DNA of 9,416 nt. It comes from an uncultured Flavobacteriaceae bacterium (GTDB taxonomy: Bacteria > Bacteroidota > Bacteroidia > Flavobacteriales > Flavobacteriaceae). The DNA lies in NCBI GenBank assembly GCA_945788155.1, contig CALZKX010000264.1, forward strand, positions 1 through 9,416, given 5' to 3'. Shown piece after piece: positions 1 through 6,966 of the stretch. A model generated the notes under the pieces. That model saw nothing but the letters and a program-made list of their open reading frames with translations, was not told the origin of the DNA and searched no databases. The position numbers were made by a program, and so were the translations under genes. How positions within the stretch are numbered: position 1 is the stretch's first letter; each line of letters opens with the position of its first letter.

Positions 1-675
1 AAAGAACTAGGTTTAAAACCAACAAGAACAGGAAACCATACAAGTTTTGCGAGACATCCTTTGGCTTTTTTAGTGGAAGCGGCCGATGATATTTGCTATA
101 CGATTATCGATTTTGAAGATGGGATTAATTTAGGTCTCATTCAAGAAGAATTTGCCTTAGAGTATTTATCTAAAATAATTAGGCATAATATTAAACCTGA
201 AAATTATTATGCGCTTTCAACCAAAGAAGATCGAGTAGGCTATTTACGTGCGTTAGCAATTGGATCACTTATAAATGAAGCGGTAGATATTTTCATGAAA
301 CATGAAGAGGCTATTTTAAATGGTGATTTTGATTGTGCATTACTAGATAAAAGTAAGTACGAGGCACAAATTAATGATATTATTAAGTTGAGTGTTGAAA
401 ATATTTACCAATCTATAGAAGTTATTGAAAAAGAGATTTCAGGTTATAAGGTTATTACAATGCTTTTGGAAACCTACATTTCTGCTGTGAATAATTGCTA
501 TAACAACCATGCAACCAACTATGATAAACTTATTTTAAAAACACTTCCAAACTCAGTTAAAGTCAACGATAACAGGCTTTACAATAGAGTGTTAAGTGTG
601 TGTCACTACATATCGCTACTGTCTGACAGTAATGCTATTTTACTCTACAAGAAACTAATGGGAATGACGTTGTAG
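1..675 (+). CDS. dgt: dGTP triphosphohydrolase (dGTPase), C-terminal part, 5'-truncated by window
   Basis: The frame is open from base 1 to a TAG at 673-675, giving 224 residues; the true start lies upstream of the window. Early in the fragment comes RHPLAFLVEAADDICYTIID, the segment of HD-superfamily dGTPases that carries the last metal-binding aspartate (the AADDICY motif, window residues 27-33). The His and His-Asp part of the HD motif would lie in the missing N-terminal half. The rest is the helical C-terminal region. Family members are usually about 440-500 residues, so roughly half is present. The enzyme hydrolyses dGTP to deoxyguanosine and triphosphate in the cytoplasm and so affects dNTP pools; some homologues act on other dNTPs, which cannot be decided here. 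A TTG at 61 lies inside the conserved domain and is not a start. The last 21 bp overlap the convergent dxs gene. Confidence 0.9.
   Translation, partial: KELGLKPTRTGNHTSFARHPLAFLVEAADDICYTIIDFEDGINLGLIQEEFALEYLSKIIRHNIKPENYYALSTKEDRVGYLRALAIGSLINEAVDIFMKHEEAILNGDFDCALLDKSKYEAQINDIIKLSVENIYQSIEVIEKEISGYKVITMLLETYISAVNNCYNNHATNYDKLILKTLPNSVKVNDNRLYNRVLSVCHYISLLSDSNAILLYKKLMGMTL
617..631. repeat. Short perfect inverted repeat inside the dgt 3' end, downstream of the dxs stop
   Basis: TACTGTC and GACAGTA flank a single T, an exact 15-bp inverted repeat that could fold as a 6-bp stem with a 3-nt loop in RNA of either strand. For dxs transcripts it begins 23 nt after the stop codon. No U-tract follows on either strand, so it is not a standard intrinsic terminator. 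It lies in coding sequence (dgt residues SLLSDSN), and may simply be chance. A role as an mRNA 3'-end stabiliser or pause for dxs is only a guess. Confidence 0.3.
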
Positions 676-2418
676 TTGATTTGTTATAACGTTTTTTATG
701 CTTTTGGAATCTAAGCCAATATAGTGTTGCAATTCATCAATGCTACCATGTTCAATAAATTCATCAGGGATTCCAAGGGTTTTTATGGTTTTTGAATACC
801 CATTTTTTGAAGCAAACTCCAATATTTCACTACCAAAACCACCTTTAACAGTACCATCTTCCACAGTGAAAATGGTTTGATATTTTTTGAATATTTGGTG
901 CAGCAATTTTTCGTCTATTGGTTTTAAGAATTTCATGTCATAATGCGAAACTTCAATATTTTTTATAGCTTCAGAGACATTTTTTGCAATAGTTCCTAAA
1001 CTTAAAACAGCTATATTTTTACCTTCTTTTAGCTGTTCTCCTTTGCCAATAAGAATTTTATTAAAAGGCTGCTTCCAATGTTTAACATAACCACTTCCTC
1101 TAGGATATCTTATAGCTATTGGCAATTCTAACCCAAGTTGAGCGGTAAACATAATGTTTCGCAACTCGATTTCATTTCTAGGAGCAAAAATAATAAGATT
1201 TGGAATGCATCTTAAATATGCCAAATCAAAAACACCATGGTGTGTTGCACCATCTTCGCCAACTAATCCAGCACGATCTAAGCAGAATATCACAGGTAGT
1301 TTTTGTATTGCCACATCATGTATTACTTGGTCATAAGCACGTTGTAAAAATGTTGAGTAAATATTACAAAAGGGCACTAAACCTTGAGTTGCCATTCCTG
1401 CAGCTAAGGTAACAGCATGTTGTTCGGCGATACCAACATCAAAAGCTCTCTCGGGGAAAACACCCATCATATATTTAAGGGAACTTCCAGTTGGCATTGC
1501 TGGTGTAATACCAATTATTTTTTCATTTTGTTTTGCAAGTTCCACAATGGTATATCCAAAAACATCTTGATATTTTGTGAATTTTGAAGGTGTTTTTAAA
1601 ATCAAATCACCAGTAGAGGCATCAAATTTTCCTGGTGCATGATATTTTACTTGGTCTTCTTCTGCCTGTTTTAGTCCTTTACCTTTGGTTGTAATAACAT
1701 GCAATAGTTTAGGGCCTTTAACTGTTTTTAATCTATCAAGCTCAGTAATGAGTTTATTAATGTCATGGCCATCTATTGGTCCAGAATAATTAAAATTTAA
1801 GGCCTCAAAAATATTATCTTGTTTTTGGGTGCCTTTTTTCACATTGGTTAAATACTTCTTCAAAGCACCTACACTTGGATCTATGCCAATGGTGTTATCG
1901 TTTAAAATCACTAAAAGATTAGCATTGGTAACACCAGCATGATTAAGCCCTTCAAAAGCCATCCCACTAGCAATGGATGCATCTCCAATAACTGCTATAT
2001 GTTGTTTTTTTTCTTTTCTTAGTTTAGATGCAATTGCCATCCCTAATGCAGCCGAAATTGAGGTTGAAGAATGACCAACACCAAAAGTGTCATAAATACT
2101 TTCATCACGTTTTGGAAAACCACTAATGCCTTTAAATTGCCTATTGGTTTTAAAGATATCTTTTCTTTCTGTTAAGATTTTATGGACATACGCTTGATGC
2201 CCAACATCCCAAATCAATAAATCTTCTGGTGTATTGAACACATAATGTATAGCAATAGTTAATTCAACTACACCAAGGCTAGCACCTAAATGACCCTCTT
2301 TTGTGGCAACAATATTAATAATGAAGTCGCGTAAGTTTTTTGCAAGTTGAGGTAAGTCTGCTTGGTTTAGTTGACGTAAATCTTTAGGTGAACTAATATG
2401 ATTTAATAATTTGTGCAT
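655..2418 (-). CDS. dxs: 1-deoxy-D-xylulose-5-phosphate synthase
   Basis: Thiamine-diphosphate enzyme that condenses pyruvate with glyceraldehyde 3-phosphate to DXP, the entry step of the MEP isoprenoid pathway and a source of thiamine and pyridoxal precursors. From the ATG at 2418 it is 587 residues. Visible signatures are EGHLGASLG (His43), DVGHQ (His74), the ThDP/Mg site GDASIASGMAFE (145-156) with LNDN at 172-175, KYHAPGKFD (258-266), the catalytic glutamate in IAEQHAVT (Glu332) and EDGATHHGVFD (388-398). The usual GDG of the ThDP motif reads GDA here. It is shorter than the about 620-residue E. coli enzyme but complete. An in-frame TTG at 2436 would add six residues (MYICNR); I reject it because it abuts a TAnnTTTG promoter element, and MHKLLNHISSPKDLR matches where DXS proteins normally begin. 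No Shine-Dalgarno is seen. The 3' end overlaps dgt. Confidence 0.95.
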   Translation of the reverse strand: MHKLLNHISSPKDLRQLNQADLPQLAKNLRDFIINIVATKEGHLGASLGVVELTIAIHYVFNTPEDLLIWDVGHQAYVHKILTERKDIFKTNRQFKGISGFPKRDESIYDTFGVGHSSTSISAALGMAIASKLRKEKKQHIAVIGDASIASGMAFEGLNHAGVTNANLLVILNDNTIGIDPSVGALKKYLTNVKKGTQKQDNIFEALNFNYSGPIDGHDINKLITELDRLKTVKGPKLLHVITTKGKGLKQAEEDQVKYHAPGKFDASTGDLILKTPSKFTKYQDVFGYTIVELAKQNEKIIGITPAMPTGSSLKYMMGVFPERAFDVGIAEQHAVTLAAGMATQGLVPFCNIYSTFLQRAYDQVIHDVAIQKLPVIFCLDRAGLVGEDGATHHGVFDLAYLRCIPNLIIFAPRNEIELRNIMFTAQLGLELPIAIRYPRGSGYVKHWKQPFNKILIGKGEQLKEGKNIAVLSLGTIAKNVSEAIKNIEVSHYDMKFLKPIDEKLLHQIFKKYQTIFTVEDGTVKGGFGSEILEFASKNGYSKTIKTLGIPDEFIEHGSIDELQHYIGLDSKSIKNVITNQLQRHSH

Positions 2419-2422
2419 GCGA

Positions 2423-2454
2423 TTGCAAATGTACAAGATGAAATTGTATTTTTA
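2423..2454 (+). promoter_or_regulatory. Predicted tadA promoter
   Basis: A TTG at 2423-2425 and TATTTTTA at 2447-2454 are separated by 21 bp. This fits the flavobacterial pattern TTG...TAnnTTTG except for the last base of the -7 element (A instead of G). The element ends 5 nt before the tadA ATG, predicting a nearly leaderless mRNA. The proposed -33 sits directly beside the dxs -7 element on the other strand, so polymerase could probably occupy only one promoter at a time. Confidence 0.4.
2426..2433 (-). promoter_or_regulatory. Predicted -7 promoter element for dxs
   Basis: On the minus strand this reads TACATTTG, an exact match to the Bacteroidota -7 consensus TAnnTTTG. It ends only 7 nt before the dxs ATG at 2418, so transcription would begin at or next to the start codon. 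I find no TTG at the expected -33 spacing, so support rests on the -7 match and position alone. Confidence 0.5.
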
Positions 2455-2459
2455 CGTTT

Positions 2460-2909
2460 ATGGAGAATCCTTTTGACGATACTTATTTTATGAAAAAAGC
2501 GTTACAAGAAGCAGAAGTGGCTTTTGAAAAAGGGGAAATTCCTGTAGGTGCTGTTATTGTTGTTGATAATAGAGTCATTGCTCGAGCACATAATCTTACA
2601 GAATTGCTTAATGATGTCACTGCTCATGCAGAAATGCAAGCCATAACTGCTGCTTCTAATTTTTTAGGAGGGAAATATCTTCAAAAGTGTACGTTATATG
2701 TAACGTTAGAACCCTGCCAAATGTGTGCAGGAGCTTTGTACTGGAGTCAGATAAGTCATGTTGTGTTTGGTGCTAAAGACGAAAAACGAGGTTGTGGTGC
2801 TGTGGGAGCGCAATTGCATCCAAAAACAACTATTAAAGGAGGTGTTCTTGCTAATGAAGCTGCGACACTTATAAAAAAATTCTTTATGGAAAAACGTAAT
2901 TTGAATTAA
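2460..2909 (+). CDS. tadA: tRNA-specific adenosine(34) deaminase
   Basis: A 149-residue member of the cytidine-deaminase superfamily. The zinc and catalytic motifs are complete: HAE (His56, Glu58) and PCQMC (Cys86, Cys89), preceded by the GEIPVGAVIV strand (25-34) and the RAHNLTELLNDVTAHAE segment. These match TadA, which deaminates A34 to inosine in the anticodon of tRNA-Arg(ACG), letting one tRNA read CGU, CGC and CGA. Length is normal for the family. The ATG start gives the usual MENPFDDTYFMKKALQEA leader with no Shine-Dalgarno ahead of it. It is divergent from dxs (41 bp between ATGs) and convergent with the small membrane-protein gene (15 bp between stops). Guanine or cytosine deaminases share the fold, but the PCQMCAGALYWSQI context favours TadA. 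Confidence 0.92.
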   Translation: MENPFDDTYFMKKALQEAEVAFEKGEIPVGAVIVVDNRVIARAHNLTELLNDVTAHAEMQAITAASNFLGGKYLQKCTLYVTLEPCQMCAGALYWSQISHVVFGAKDEKRGCGAVGAQLHPKTTIKGGVLANEAATLIKKFFMEKRNLN

Positions 2910-2924
2910 GAAATAACAAAAGCA

Positions 2925-3149
2925 TCAATCTTTAAACTTGCGCATTTTTTCTAAACTCTCTTTGGTAATCATATAGTCCTTAACGTTTCGGTCTTTCCAT
3001 CTATAATAAGAAAACAGAGGGAATACAATTAAAAACAATCCTACTACACCAAAGCCAATAAGCTTTTCCGAAAACTCAAATTCAAAAAAGCAACCTGCAA
3101 TAATACTGCCAATGGACGCAATAAAAAAAATCCAAATTATATATTTCAT
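2925..3149 (-). CDS. Small two-helix membrane protein of unknown function, coupled to the ClC gene
   Basis: A 74-residue protein I do not recognise. Hydrophobic stretches at about residues 3-22 and 30-49 suggest two transmembrane helices joined by a short acidic turn (FEFEFSEK). The tail (50-74) is charged and rich in Lys, Arg and Asp/Glu, and probably cytoplasmic by the positive-inside rule. Its ATG overlaps the stop of the upstream ClC gene in the tetranucleotide ATGA, so it is very likely co-transcribed with and translationally coupled to it. IAGC at 17-20 resembles a lipobox, so a lipoprotein is possible, but the short N-terminal region and the second hydrophobic segment make an integral membrane protein more likely. 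A role as an accessory of the ClC transporter is inference from position only. Confidence 0.75.
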   Translation of the reverse strand: MKYIIWIFFIASIGSIIAGCFFEFEFSEKLIGFGVVGLFLIVFPLFSYYRWKDRNVKDYMITKESLEKMRKFKD

Positions 3150-4924
3150 GAGGTAAAATTAATCAATTCACGTCTATAAGCTGTTAACAATTTTGATTTT
3201 GACACAAAACCATAATATACTTCATTTTTTAATACAGGTAAGTTCCATGCTCCTGAATCTTGAAATTTTTGCATTACTTTTTGCATCGAATCTCTTTCAT
3301 AGCTAATAATATCTGGCGGATTACGCATAAAAGTTTCAACTGAGGTTGTTTCGTATAAACTTTGGTCGAACATAACATCTCTTATACTGTCTAATAGCAC
3401 GACTCCAACTAGGTTTTCATCTCCATCTACTACAGGAAATAAGTTTCTATTTGATTTAGCAACCCCTTTGTGGAGCATTTCTCCAAGCGACATTTCTGGA
3501 TGTAGTTTTATGAAATTATGTTCAATCACTGAATCCATTTTCATTAAAGTTAATACACTTTGGTCTTTATCATGAGTTAGAAGCTGGCCTTTTTCAGCCA
3601 ATTCTTTGGTGTAAATGGTGTGTTCTAGACTGTTTTTTGTCAAAATAAAGGACATTGAAACAGTGATCATTAGTGGTACAAACAACTCATAACTGCCAGT
3701 TATTTCTGCAATTAAAAATATGGCAGTTAAAGGTGCATGTAAAACACCAGCTATTAATCCAGCCATCCCAAGTAAAGTAAAATTAGCTTCAGAAACATGA
3801 AAATCTAAACCTAAATTATTGATAATTTTTGCCACCACATTCCCTAAAGCGCTACCCATTACCAAAGTTGGAATAATAATTCCTCCAGTTCCTCCTGCTG
3901 CAAAGGTTGTTGTCATGGCAATGGATTTAAAAACAGTAATACCAAACAACAGTGCTATGACTACCCAAATATTATCTATATAATTATTGAATGGCGTTTC
4001 TCCAATAGCAGCAATATGGTTTCCTGATAATAAATCGTTGATAAAGCTAAATCCTTCACCATAAAGTGCTGGAATAAAATAAAGCATAATTCCTATAGCT
4101 AAACCACCAACAATCAGTTTCTTTAAACGTGTATTAAATCGACTAAAAAACGCAAATATGGCAAAGTAAATTTTTGAAAAGTAAACTGAAGCTATTCCAG
4201 TTCCAACGCCAAGAAGTATATAAAACAAAGTGTCTTTTACTTGAAATATATCTGTTACTTGAAATTTGAATAGAATTTCATTACCAACAAAAAAATAGGA
4301 TGTAATTATTGAGGTTAAAGAGGCAATAAGTAAAGGAAGCAGGGATGCAAAAGTTAAATCAAGACTAAAAACCTCAATAGCAAAAATAACTGCTGCAAGA
4401 GGCGATTTAAAGCTGGTTGCAATAACACCAGCAGCAGCACAACCAATAAGCAATGTTCGGGTTTTCCTGTTAATATGCAGTAATTTTCCAATACTTGAAC
4501 TTGCAGCAGATGCCGAAAAAATCGCAGGACTTAATAGCCCTACCGAACCACCAAACCCAACGGTTAAAGGTGCTGTAATAAGTGGTAAAATCATTTTATT
4601 GGAAGCTATTTTGCCATCTTTTTTTGATAAGGCAAATAGAATTGAAGGAATTGCTGGCTCTAATGGTTTTTTGGAAATTTTATTTACAAAGAAATAAACC
4701 AGCGTTAAACCTATAACAGGTAGAATAAAATATATCTTGTTTTGTGAAAATATGATAGTATGCTCTAATAACCATGAAATACCAAAGGTTAAGTTCTTTA
4801 ATAAAACCGAAATTAATCCTGCTATAAGACCAATAATACCACTTAAGAGCAAAATAAAATTACGCTGGGAAACACGTTTGTATTTCCAAATTAAAAAACG
4901 TTTCACAAATGGTTTCCTAGGCAT
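3146..4924 (-). CDS. ClC-family anion channel/transporter with C-terminal CBS pair, lacking the gating glutamate
   Basis: A 592-residue inner-membrane protein. Residues about 22-430 are the voltage-gated chloride channel domain; about 460-515 and 530-585 are two CBS domains, which often bind adenine nucleotides. ClC landmarks are EPAIPSILFAL (89-98, position of the GSGIP loop), GFGGSVGLLSP (123-133, position of GREGP), KSPLAAVIFAIEV (173-185), GGTGGIIIP (344-352, position of GxFxP) and HTIYTKELAEKG (435-446) with the pore tyrosine Tyr438. Where antiporters have the external gating glutamate, this protein has Leu131, and Val185 aligns with the internal proton glutamate of E. coli ClC-ec1. The serine of GSGIP aligns with Pro90. 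This argues against a standard 2Cl-/H+ antiporter and for a channel-like or altered transporter; substrate is unproven. The gene is intact, in frame throughout, and is the first of a two-gene unit with the small membrane protein. Confidence 0.9.
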   Translation of the reverse strand: MPRKPFVKRFLIWKYKRVSQRNFILLLSGIIGLIAGLISVLLKNLTFGISWLLEHTIIFSQNKIYFILPVIGLTLVYFFVNKISKKPLEPAIPSILFALSKKDGKIASNKMILPLITAPLTVGFGGSVGLLSPAIFSASAASSSIGKLLHINRKTRTLLIGCAAAGVIATSFKSPLAAVIFAIEVFSLDLTFASLLPLLIASLTSIITSYFFVGNEILFKFQVTDIFQVKDTLFYILLGVGTGIASVYFSKIYFAIFAFFSRFNTRLKKLIVGGLAIGIMLYFIPALYGEGFSFINDLLSGNHIAAIGETPFNNYIDNIWVVIALLFGITVFKSIAMTTTFAAGGTGGIIIPTLVMGSALGNVVAKIINNLGLDFHVSEANFTLLGMAGLIAGVLHAPLTAIFLIAEITGSYELFVPLMITVSMSFILTKNSLEHTIYTKELAEKGQLLTHDKDQSVLTLMKMDSVIEHNFIKLHPEMSLGEMLHKGVAKSNRNLFPVVDGDENLVGVVLLDSIRDVMFDQSLYETTSVETFMRNPPDIISYERDSMQKVMQKFQDSGAWNLPVLKNEVYYGFVSKSKLLTAYRRELINFTS

Positions 4925-4928
4925 TTAA

Positions 4929-4936
4929 TAAAAGTA
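4929..4936 (-). promoter_or_regulatory. Weak candidate -7 element for the ClC gene
   Basis: The minus strand reads TACTTTTA, one base off TAnnTTTG, ending 4 nt before the ClC ATG. No TTG is found at a -33 distance; that region is taken up by the aspS terminator. In AT-rich DNA such a match is weak. It is listed because it is the best candidate in the 73-bp gap. Confidence 0.2.
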
Positions 4937-4975
4937 ATAAAAAAACCTGTCTGGTATTTAAAGTAGGACAGGTTT
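4937..4975 (-). terminator. Intrinsic terminator downstream of aspS
   Basis: On the minus strand AAACCTGTC (4975-4967) pairs perfectly with GACAGGTTT (4951-4943): a 9-bp stem with a 15-nt loop, continued by a run of T to 4939. The stem lies 22 nt past the aspS stop and 18 nt before the ClC ATG. It is the only clear hairpin-plus-U-tract in the window. On the plus strand a T-run follows only after an 8-nt gap and no plus-strand gene needs it, so it is treated as one-directional. Confidence 0.85.
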
Positions 4976-4997
4976 CGAAATTATTTTTTTCAAAGCT

Positions 4998-6746
4998 TTA
5001 TAAATCCAGTTTTAAATGTAATTCTTTTAGCTGGTCATTATCAATTGAAGCAGGTGCATCTATCATCACATCGCGACCAGAGTTATTTTTTGGAAAGGCA
5101 ATAAAGTCCCTTATGGTTTCTTGCCCTCCTAAAATAGCAACCAGTCTATCCAATCCAAAGGCGATACCACCATGAGGAGGTGCACCATATTCAAAAGCAT
5201 TCATTAAAAAGCCAAATTGTTCTTTGGCTTCGTCTTTTGTAAACCCTAAGTAGTCAAACATTAACGATTGTGTTTCTTTGTCGTGAATTCTTATGGATCC
5301 ACCACCAATTTCGTTCCCGTTCAATACTAAATCGTAAGCATTGGCTTTTACTGCTCCAGGATTTGTGTCTAATAATTTGATTTGATTAGGTTTTGGTGAC
5401 GTAAATGGATGATGCATGGCATGGTATCGTTTGGTGTCCTCATCCCATTCTAATAACGGAAAATCAATCACCCAAAGAGGTGCAAATTCTTTAGGATTTC
5501 TTAAACTTAAACGTTCAGCAAGCTCCATACGAAGCGCGCTTAATTGAGCCCTTACTTTATTTGTATCTCCAGATAGTACACAAATTAGGTCGCCAGCTTT
5601 TGCATTTGTAGCTTCAGCCCATTTAGCTAAATCGTCTTGGTCGTAAAATTTATCGACGGAAGATTTGTAAGTGCCATCGTCATTACAACGCACATACACC
5701 ATACCCAAAGCACCAATTTGAGGGCGTTTTATCCATTCAATAAGTTTGTCTATGTCTTTTCTTGAATACGAGTTTCCTCCTGGAACTGCAATTCCAACGA
5801 CTAATTCAGCCGAATTAAAGACATTAAAATCTTTATGTTGAGCAACACCGTTAAGTTCACCAAATTCCATTCCAAAACGAATATCTGGTTTATCGTTTCC
5901 GTAGCGTTTCATGGCTTCATCAAAGGTCATTCTTGGAAATTCTTCGACCTCGACACCATTCACTTCTTTCAATAAATGACGTGTTAAGCCTTCAAAAGTC
6001 CTTAGGACATCTTCTTGTTCAACAAAAGCCATTTCACAATCTATTTGTGTGAATTCCGGTTGCCTATCGGCTCTTAAATCTTCATCCCTAAAACATTTCA
6101 CAATTTGAAAATATTTGTCCATACCACCAACCATAAGGAGTTGTTTAAAGGTTTGTGGCGATTGTGGAAGCGCATAGAATTGCCCTTCGTTCATCCTGCT
6201 TGGAACCACAAAATCACGAGCACCTTCTGGTGTGGACTTTATTAAATAGGGTGTTTCAACCTCGATAAAATCATTTTTTGAAAGATAGTTTCTAACTTCT
6301 TGAGCAACCTTGTGCCTAAAAATTAAATTTTCTTTTACAGGATTACGTCTAATATCTAAATAACGATATTGCATACGTAATTCCTCGCCGCCATCGGTGA
6401 GATTTTCAATGGTAAAAGGCGGTAATTTGGCACTATTGAGAATGTTTAATTTAGTGACGAGTATTTCTATATCGCCTGTTGGTATATTTGAGTTTTTTGA
6501 TGCTCTTTCAATAACCTCGCCTTCAACTTGAATTACAAACTCACGACCAAGTTTTTGAGCTTGTTGCATCATATCTTTAGATGTACGTTCTTCATCAAAA
6601 ATAAGCTGTGTAATCCCATAACGATCTCTTAAATCTATCCAAATCATAAATCCTTTATCTCTAGATTTTTGAACCCAACCTGAAAGTGTTACTTTTTTAG
6701 CAACATCACCAACTCTTAATTCACCACAATTATGACTTCTATACAT
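4998..6746 (-). CDS. aspS: Aspartyl-tRNA synthetase, bacterial type
   Basis: Class II aminoacyl-tRNA synthetase that charges tRNA-Asp with aspartate using ATP. From the ATG at 6746 it has 582 residues, normal for bacterial AspRS. Order of domains: anticodon-binding OB fold (about 1-110, with LSGWVQKSRDKGFMIWIDLRDRYG), catalytic core from about 125 with RYLDIRR (128-134), TPEGARDF (172-179) and the aspartate/ATP motif 2 FRDEDLRADRQPEFTQ (219-234), the bacterial GAD insertion (about 290-410), and motif 3 GIAFGLDRLVAILGG (527-541) with Arg534. All catalytic motifs are intact. An in-frame TTG at 6776 would add ten residues, but it lies upstream of a perfect -7 promoter element, and MYRSHNCGEL is the normal AspRS beginning. 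A strong terminator follows, so it is likely monocistronic. It diverges from the TonB receptor gene. Confidence 0.96.
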   Translation of the reverse strand: MYRSHNCGELRVGDVAKKVTLSGWVQKSRDKGFMIWIDLRDRYGITQLIFDEERTSKDMMQQAQKLGREFVIQVEGEVIERASKNSNIPTGDIEILVTKLNILNSAKLPPFTIENLTDGGEELRMQYRYLDIRRNPVKENLIFRHKVAQEVRNYLSKNDFIEVETPYLIKSTPEGARDFVVPSRMNEGQFYALPQSPQTFKQLLMVGGMDKYFQIVKCFRDEDLRADRQPEFTQIDCEMAFVEQEDVLRTFEGLTRHLLKEVNGVEVEEFPRMTFDEAMKRYGNDKPDIRFGMEFGELNGVAQHKDFNVFNSAELVVGIAVPGGNSYSRKDIDKLIEWIKRPQIGALGMVYVRCNDDGTYKSSVDKFYDQDDLAKWAEATNAKAGDLICVLSGDTNKVRAQLSALRMELAERLSLRNPKEFAPLWVIDFPLLEWDEDTKRYHAMHHPFTSPKPNQIKLLDTNPGAVKANAYDLVLNGNEIGGGSIRIHDKETQSLMFDYLGFTKDEAKEQFGFLMNAFEYGAPPHGGIAFGLDRLVAILGGQETIRDFIAFPKNNSGRDVMIDAPASIDNDQLKELHLKLDL

Positions 6747-6763
6747 AGTAAAATTTTGATGTG

Positions 6764-6771
6764 CAAATTTA
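6764..6771 (-). promoter_or_regulatory. Predicted -7 promoter element for aspS
   Basis: The minus strand reads TAAATTTG, an exact TAnnTTTG match, 17 nt before the aspS ATG, predicting a leader of roughly 10-13 nt. No TTG appears at a good -33 distance. The upstream in-frame TTG at 6776 lies outside the predicted transcript, which supports the ATG start. Confidence 0.5.
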
Positions 6772-6930
6772 AGCAAATACTAAAAAGTATAATTTTTTTT
6801 CACAGTTTTTTATTTAATTTATAAAGCTTTAGCTAAACAACATGTAATCCTCTTTATTTTAAAAATAATTCATTTTTTTAATCAAAACAACGCATTATAT
6901 TCAAAGTTTTAACTATAGTTATAGATATAG

Positions 6931-6952
6931 TTTATTATGCATGCATAATAAA
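6931..6952. promoter_or_regulatory. Perfect 22-bp palindrome, candidate operator upstream of the TonB receptor gene
   Basis: TTTATTATGCA is followed immediately by its exact reverse complement, TGCATAATAAA, a 22-bp perfect dyad without spacer. Its right edge is 14 bp upstream of the TATATTTG -7 element, so its centre is about 35-40 bp upstream of the predicted transcription start, over the -33 region. That is the usual place for a dimeric regulator. A smaller 12-bp palindrome, TAACTATAGTTA (6910-6921), lies 26 bp further upstream centre to centre. No T-run follows, and it sits ahead of a promoter, so it is unlikely to be a terminator. The regulator is unknown. Confidence 0.55.
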
Positions 6953-6966
6953 ATGGATAATTTCAG

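Noticed and set aside
61..63. TTG as a start codon for the first gene
   Set aside because: The frame is open to base 1 and encodes conserved dGTPase sequence (TGNHTSFARHP) upstream of it; the gene is truncated by the window edge.
1154..1412. Two overlapping plus-strand open frames inside dxs
   Set aside because: Antisense to highly conserved DXS sequence, with no start signals and no recognisable protein features.
2419..2436. Six-residue N-terminal extension of dxs from a TTG at 2436
   Set aside because: It lies in the predicted promoter and would add MYICNR ahead of a normal DXS start; the ATG at 2418 fits better.
2982..3092. Small membrane protein as a lipoprotein via its IAGC lipobox
   Set aside because: Weak N-terminal charge and a second hydrophobic helix favour an integral membrane protein; kept only as an alternative.
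4737..4928. Plus-strand open frame opposite the ClC N-terminus
   Set aside because: A shadow of the ClC coding strand with no promoter or protein-like composition.
6747..6776. Ten-residue N-terminal extension of aspS from a TTG at 6776
   Set aside because: It spans an exact TAnnTTTG element, and AspRS proteins start at MYRSHNCGEL.
6853..6868. A/T-only inverted repeat in the aspS/TonB receptor gap as a terminator
   Set aside because: The stem has no G-C pairs, and no transcript is expected to end there because both genes point away.
6915..6930. Three ATAG units at 6-bp spacing as a direct-repeat binding site
   Set aside because: Short, low-complexity AT sequence; too easily produced by chance in this base composition.
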